Positions 60,039 to 64,000 of a DNA stretch of 64,000 bases are shown piece after piece. Made by a program: the position numbers and the translations under genes. Origin of the DNA: Xanthobacter oligotrophicus. GTDB taxonomy: Bacteria > Pseudomonadota > Alphaproteobacteria > Rhizobiales > Xanthobacteraceae. The notes under the pieces were generated by a model. The model was not told the DNA's origin. It worked only from the letters and a program-made list of their open reading frames with translations, and ran no database searches. The stretch lies in NCBI RefSeq assembly GCF_008364685.1, contig NZ_VTTL01000005.1:186001-250000 (forward strand). The letters are read 5' to 3'. Position 1 is the stretch's first letter. Each line of letters starts with the position of its first letter.

Positions 60039-61010
60039 TCACCCGTCGCTCCGAGGGTGCCAGAGGGCCAGTAGACCGTCAAGCTGGGCGCGCTCCAGCG
60101 CGCCGCGGGCGGTCTGGGTGAGGAACTCGGCGGCCTGGGGGAAGCCCAGCGCCGCCACAGTGCCGCGCGCGGCGCCGAGCAGCCAGCCGAACTCGGAATC
60201 CACCTCCCGTGTGCGCCAGCTGCGGACCCTGAGATTTTCCGGCACGCCCTTCTCGCGGGCGAGCCAGGCCCGGGCGGTGCGCTCGTCGCCCAGTTCATCC
60301 ACCAGTTGAAGGTCGAGGCCCTGGTGGCCGGTGAAGACGCGCCCGTCCGTCACCGTGGCGAGCTTGTCGTCGGACATCTTGCGCCGCTCGCTCACCAGGC
60401 CCTTGAACCAGGCGTAGCTGTCCTTCACCAGCGATTCCACCGCCGCCCGCGCTTCCGGCGTGGTGGGGGTGTAGGGATTGGGCGAGGCCTTGAGCGGGGA
60501 GGACTTGATGTCCTCCATGGCCACGCCCACGGTCTTCAGCAGCTCGGTGACGTTGGGATACTGGTAGATCACCCCCACCGAGCCCACCAGCGCGTTGCGC
60601 CGGGCCACGATGTGGTCGGCGCCCAGCGCCGCGATGTAGGCCCCCGATGCGGCGATGCCTTCCACCACCGCGACCACCGGCTTCTTTTCGGCGAGGCGAC
60701 GCAGGGCGTCGAACAATTGCTCGGAGCCGGTGACCGTGCCGCCGGGGCTGTCGATGGACAAGATCACCGCCCGCGCCCGCGAGCGGCCGATCTCCTCCAG
60801 CAGTTCGACCCGCGCACGGTCGTTGCGGATGATGCCGCCGATGGTCACCCGCGCCACATGGGGCGATGAGGCCGAGACGCCGTCGCCCGCCACGGAGGCC
60901 ACCCCCACCGCGAGGGCGGCGACGGCGGCGAGCACGCCGAGGGTGCGCCAGAAAGTAACCTTCCGCCGCAGGCGGCGGCGTTCGACGATCTGGTCCGCGT
61001 CGAGCGACAT
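60039..61010 (-). CDS. sppA: Signal peptide peptidase SppA
   Basis: A 323-residue membrane serine protease of the short (single-domain) class. One N-terminal helix (about 20-42), then the Ser/Lys dyad: S122 in GIAASGAYIAALGAD and K174 in SSPLKASPNPY, 52 residues apart. SPGGTVTGS near 88-96 is also conserved. It degrades signal peptides after cleavage. The downstream neighbour is ihfB, an arrangement common in rhizobia. Confidence 0.95.
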   Translation of the reverse strand: MSLDADQIVERRRLRRKVTFWRTLGVLAAVAALAVGVASVAGDGVSASSPHVARVTIGGIIRNDRARVELLEEIGRSRARAVILSIDSPGGTVTGSEQLFDALRRLAEKKPVVAVVEGIAASGAYIAALGADHIVARRNALVGSVGVIYQYPNVTELLKTVGVAMEDIKSSPLKASPNPYTPTTPEARAAVESLVKDSYAWFKGLVSERRKMSDDKLATVTDGRVFTGHQGLDLQLVDELGDERTARAWLAREKGVPENLRVRSWRTREVDSEFGWLLGAARGTVAALGFPQAAEFLTQTARGALERAQLDGLLALWHPRSDG

Positions 61011-61194
61011 GACTCAGCTCCTTCAGGGCACACCGGCCGCCGCAGGCGGACAAGACCGATGGGCCGCACTTAAGCAGGTGGCCCGGGGTTGGCAAGGCAC
61101 TCGTGGTCAAGGTGTCCCCCGGAGCCACGGGCGGAACCCGGCATTCGGCAAGCGGTTCCCGCGGCGTCCCGTCCCGTCACCGTGGCCGGAGCGT

Positions 61195-61635
61195 TCACCA
61201 GCGGTCGCTGGCCGGCGCGCCGCGCCATTCGGCCACGCGCCGCCCGGTGGCGGGGGACATATCCTCCGGCAGGGCATCGGGTGCAAAGAACTCGGCCGCA
61301 ACGATCTCCAGGTTGCGCTCCGGCCGGGGGCCGACGATGAGCCCGGACGTGCGGTACAGCACCACATGGTCGCGCCCACCCACGCGGGGATTGAAGAAGA
61401 CACCGGCCAGGGCGAGCGGCCCGTCGGCCTCCACATTGGCCTCTTCCTTCAGCTCGCGCCGTGCCGCCGCCTCCGCGCTCTCGCCCACATCGACGCCGCC
61501 GCCCGGCAGGTGCCAGCCCGCCACATAGGAATGCCGCACCAGCAGCACCCGCTCCGCATCGTCCACGGCGAGCACGCGCACCCCGAGCGTCATGCCGTGG
61601 CGCAGGCGCCGGAGGAAGTGGAACAGCGGAAGCAT
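61195..61635 (-). CDS. Nudix hydrolase
   Basis: A 146-residue pyrophosphohydrolase. The Nudix box starts at G47 and runs GVDVGESAEAAARRELKEEA then NVEA; the catalytic REUXEE is intact (R60-E65), but the usual Gly after it is Asn67. WHLPGGGVDVGES is typical. The substrate is unknown. It stands in a group of single genes on the minus strand. Confidence 0.9.
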   Translation of the reverse strand: MLPLFHFLRRLRHGMTLGVRVLAVDDAERVLLVRHSYVAGWHLPGGGVDVGESAEAAARRELKEEANVEADGPLALAGVFFNPRVGGRDHVVLYRTSGLIVGPRPERNLEIVAAEFFAPDALPEDMSPATGRRVAEWRGAPASDRW

Positions 61636-61707
61636 GATCCAAGCATAGCCGAAGCCGGCTCAGTGCGCCTCGCGATTCGCGCGCGGCATGCGGGGTACGC
61701 GCGGGGC

Positions 61708-62331
61708 CTATCCGGCCGCGACCGCCCGGGCCGCCAGTTCTGCCGCCTCGATGGCCTCGGCGCGCTGGAAGGCGGGGCGGGCGGTGCAGCGCGCCACATA
61801 GGCGGCCATCCGCGGCGTGGGCGTGACCACCTTGAGCAGGTGAATGGCGTACCACAGGTCCATGGCCAGCATGATGTCGGCGGCGGTAAAGGCTTCGCCC
61901 AGCAGATAGGGGCCGTCCTTCAGCGCCTCGTCCACCACCTCCATCACAAGGTCGAAGCTGCCCCAGCCGGCGGCGCTCTTGGGCAGCTCGATGCCTTTCA
62001 TCTTTTGCAGGAAGGCCGGCTCCATGCAGCCGGCGGAAAAGAACATCCAGTGGAGGTAGCGCGCCCGCAGTGGATCGCCCACTGGCGGGGCAAGATGGGC
62101 CGCTGGCACCTGTTCCGCCACATAGGCGCAGATGGCGCCGCTCTCGGCGAGATGGGCATCGCCATCGCTCAGCGCCGGCACCTTGCCCATGGGATTGATG
62201 CGGCGGAAGGCTGGATCGTCCTGCGCCCCCGTGCGGATATCCACCAGCTCCCGCTCATAGGGCGCGCCGGCCTCCTCCATCAGCCAGAGGATGCGGAAGG
62301 CCCGGGTGTGTGGCGCCCAATAGAGTTTCAT
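61708..62331 (-). CDS. Glutathione S-transferase family protein
   Basis: A 207-residue protein with an N-terminal thioredoxin fold (MKLYWAPHTRAFRILWLMEEAG, then INPMGKVPALSDGDAHLAESGAICAYVAE with the cis-Pro and Ser that bind glutathione) and an all-helical C-terminal domain (FTAADIMLAMDLWYA). The substrate is not predictable. It is divergent from the TPP riboswitch and thiO. Confidence 0.93.
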   Translation of the reverse strand: MKLYWAPHTRAFRILWLMEEAGAPYERELVDIRTGAQDDPAFRRINPMGKVPALSDGDAHLAESGAICAYVAEQVPAAHLAPPVGDPLRARYLHWMFFSAGCMEPAFLQKMKGIELPKSAAGWGSFDLVMEVVDEALKDGPYLLGEAFTAADIMLAMDLWYAIHLLKVVTPTPRMAAYVARCTARPAFQRAEAIEAAELAARAVAAG

Positions 62332-62437
62332 GCTGCTCCTCCGCTAGTGCTGGACAGGAACATATAGGGAACAATTGGGGGCGTCGAGTCGGTTTTGGGG
62401 CCTTGCGATCCCGGCTCAGGCATGGATAATACCAGAA

Positions 62438-62515
62438 CGGCCTGGGGTGCCACGCATCATGCGCGGCTGAGATCACACCCATCGAACCTGTCTGGGTCAT
62501 TCCAGCGTAGGGAGA
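62438..62515 (+). promoter_or_regulatory. TPP riboswitch (THI element)
   Basis: Reading plus: CCTGGGGTGCCACGC, GGCTGAGATCACACCC, GAACCTGTCTGGGTCATTCC and AGCGTAGGGAG, the ordered conserved pieces of the thiamine pyrophosphate aptamer. Its end, AGGGAG, is also the ribosome site of thiO, so ligand binding would hide it and turn off translation. Confidence 0.95.
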
Positions 62516-62520
62516 CGCCG

Positions 62521-63726
62521 ATGAGCGCCAGCTTGTCGACCTTTACGTCCAGTTCTTCTTCAGCCGGCTCGAGAGCCACTGGTCCGGCATCTGCGCGCCC
62601 GCGCGTCGCCATCGCTGGCGGCGGGGTCATCGGCCTCGCCCTCGCATGGCGGCTCGCCGAGGCGGGCTGCCCCGTGGATGTCTTCGAGGCGGGGGAAACC
62701 GGCCAGGGCGCGAGCCGCGCTGCCGCCGGCATGCTCGCCGCCTGCGCCGAGGCCGAGCCGGGGGAGGAGGGCCTCCTCGCCCTCAACCGTGCCAGCCAGG
62801 TCCTGTGGCCCGCATTTGCCGCGGAGCTGGAGCAGGCGGCCGGTTCGCCCGTGGACCTGCGCACCGAAGGCACGCTCACCATCGCCCTCACCGCCGACGA
62901 TCTTGCGCGGCTGCGGCACCTGTTCGCCCTCCAGCAGTCCCTCGGCCTGCCGGTGGAATGGCTCACGGCGGCGCAGGTGCGGCGGCGCGAGCCCTATCTC
63001 TCGCCCAAGCTTGCCGGCGGCATCCTGACCCTTGAGGACCATCAGGTGGACAACCGCAAGGTGGCTGCCGCGCTCAAGGTGGCGGCGCTGAAGGCCGGCG
63101 TGAATATCCACGAGCACACGCCCGTCTCGCGGGTGGAGACTGTCGGCGGCCGCGTCACCGGCCTGGTGGCAGGCGACGCGGTTCACCCCGCCGACGTGGT
63201 GGTGCTGGCCGCCGGGGCCTGGAGCCGGGGCATCGACATCGCCCCCGCCACGCCGCTGCCGGTGCGGCCCATCAAGGGCCAGATGCTGGCGCTGCGCATG
63301 GACCCCGCCGCCCCCATCCTCTCCCATGTGCTGTGGGCGCCGGGCGCCTATCTGGTGCCGCGCCACGATGGCCGCCTCATCATCGGCGCCACCACTGAGG
63401 AGAAGGGCTTCGATACCGACCTCACCGCCGGCGGACAGCTCGCGCTGCTCACCAATGCGTGGCGTGCCCTGCCGACCCTGGAGGAGTTGACCATTATCGA
63501 GCAATGGGTCGGCTTCCGGCCCGGCAGCCGGGACGATGCCCCCATCCTCGGCCCGAGCGAGGAGGTGGACGGCCTCATCTATGCCACCGGCCACCACCGC
63601 AACGGCATCCTGCTCTTGCCGGTCACTACGCAAGTCATCGCCGATTATGTCCTGTCGGGCCGCATGGCGGACGTGGCGGTCCCCTTCGGCGCGGCGCGCT
63701 TTGCCCCGCGCGCGGCTGCGGAGTGA
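62521..63726 (+). CDS. thiO: Glycine oxidase ThiO
   Basis: A 401-residue FAD oxidase that converts glycine to the imine used for the thiazole ring of thiamine. The dinucleotide motif is VAIAGGGVIGLALAWRLAEAG; GASRAAAGMLA follows, and HHRNGILLLPVT and WVGFRPGSRDDAPILGP are the C-terminal family motifs. The first 25 residues are a Ser/Ala-rich extension. It is directly behind a TPP riboswitch. It consumes glycine, the same compound degraded by the gcv operon. Confidence 0.95.
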   Translation: MSASLSTFTSSSSSAGSRATGPASARPRVAIAGGGVIGLALAWRLAEAGCPVDVFEAGETGQGASRAAAGMLAACAEAEPGEEGLLALNRASQVLWPAFAAELEQAAGSPVDLRTEGTLTIALTADDLARLRHLFALQQSLGLPVEWLTAAQVRRREPYLSPKLAGGILTLEDHQVDNRKVAAALKVAALKAGVNIHEHTPVSRVETVGGRVTGLVAGDAVHPADVVVLAAGAWSRGIDIAPATPLPVRPIKGQMLALRMDPAAPILSHVLWAPGAYLVPRHDGRLIIGATTEEKGFDTDLTAGGQLALLTNAWRALPTLEELTIIEQWVGFRPGSRDDAPILGPSEEVDGLIYATGHHRNGILLLPVTTQVIADYVLSGRMADVAVPFGAARFAPRAAAE

Positions 63727-63731
63727 GCGCG

Positions 63732-63941
63732 ATGACGCTCGCCCTGAAGGTGAACGGAGCGCCCGAGGACCATCAGGCGGCGACGGTCGCCGACCTGCTG
63801 CGCTCCAAGGGGCTCGACCCTGAGCGCAAGGGCATCGCGGTGGCGGTGAACGGCGCCGTGGTGCCGCGCCGCACCTGGGGCGAGGCGGCGCTTGCCGCCG
63901 GTGACGCGGTGGAGATCATCGAGGCCAAGCAAGGTGGCTGA
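63732..63941 (+). CDS. thiS: Sulfur carrier protein ThiS
   Basis: A 69-residue ubiquitin-like sulfur carrier for thiazole synthesis. It ends in the required Gly-Gly (AKQGG), which is thiocarboxylated by ThiF. VNGAVVPRRTWGEAALAAGDAVEII is typical. A GTG three codons earlier overlaps the thiO stop; either start is possible. The remaining 59 bases to the window edge hold no gene; thiG would be expected further right. Confidence 0.94.
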   Translation: MTLALKVNGAPEDHQAATVADLLRSKGLDPERKGIAVAVNGAVVPRRTWGEAALAAGDAVEIIEAKQGG

Positions 63942-64000
63942 GCAGGGCGGCTGACCGCCGCGACCGCCCGGCCATAACAACAGGCGTCGCCCGACGACGC

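Overview
The window is a GC-rich (by eye roughly two-thirds G+C), gene-dense chromosomal segment of an alphaproteobacterium of the order Hyphomicrobiales. The best fit is the Xanthobacter/Azorhizobium group (family Xanthobacteraceae). The main argument is the hydrogenase block, whose order hupSLC-hupDFGH-hupIJ-hupK-hypAB-hupR-hypCDE-hupE matches, from memory, the published Azorhizobium caulinodans cluster. The split glycine decarboxylase (gcvPA/gcvPB), the ffs-dnaX-ybaB neighbourhood and short palindromic repeats of rhizobial type agree. The family is inferred from gene order and protein style; no database search was possible.

Layout. 1-9.3 kb (mostly minus strand): the 3' part of the window starts inside etfB, then a rhomboid protease, cobalamin adenosyltransferase, a two-helix membrane protein, TspO, a host-attachment-family protein, a small membrane protein (+), Tex, YbaB, DnaX and a small membrane-anchored protein. 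9.3-11.4 kb: an accessory pocket with two copies of the 4.5S/SRP RNA gene (ffs), a GIY-YIG protein and palindromic repeats between them, then an AT-rich orphan DUF4917/SIR2-like gene that looks transferred. 11.5-25.9 kb (+): an uptake [NiFe]-hydrogenase cluster. HupS and HupL form the enzyme and HupC links it to the quinone pool. HupD-K, HypA-E and HupE make and insert the NiFe(CN)2CO site, and HupR is the NtrC-type activator. A near-perfect sigma-54 promoter lies in front of hupS, and the small subunit carries the six-cysteine signature of oxygen-tolerant enzymes. hypF and the H2-sensing genes hupTUV are not present.

26-33.3 kb: valine catabolism (mmsB, acyl-CoA dehydrogenase, mmsA, all minus) with a VapC/FitA-type toxin-antitoxin pair and its 14-bp-arm operator embedded in it, a divergent LysR regulator and a MASE1-GGDEF diguanylate cyclase. 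33.3-39.3 kb: rpmB, then the glycine cleavage operon gcvT-gcvH-osmC-gcvPA-gcvPB behind a tandem glycine riboswitch. 39.3-47.8 kb (minus): a proline-rich lipoprotein, an M16 protease pair (one partner lacking the zinc site), a secreted protein, and ileS-lspA. 48-50.3 kb: the nitrogen-sensing pair glnK-amtB.

50.3-64 kb: tesB, a UbiH-family FAD hydroxylase, a secreted lipase-like hydrolase, a Trm112-like protein, a DMT exporter, asd, a small secreted protein, sulfate permeases cysT-cysW without cysA or a binding protein, ihfB-lapA, sppA, a Nudix hydrolase, a glutathione transferase, and a TPP riboswitch driving thiO-thiS at the right edge.

Most of the window is ordinary core genome. The most interesting parts are the duplicated ffs locus with its degraded second promoter, the orphan SIR2-like gene beside it, the apparent break of the hydrogenase cluster at its left edge, the terminator plus second sigma-54-like site between hupC and hupD, and the unexplained long inverted repeat at 43.3 kb.
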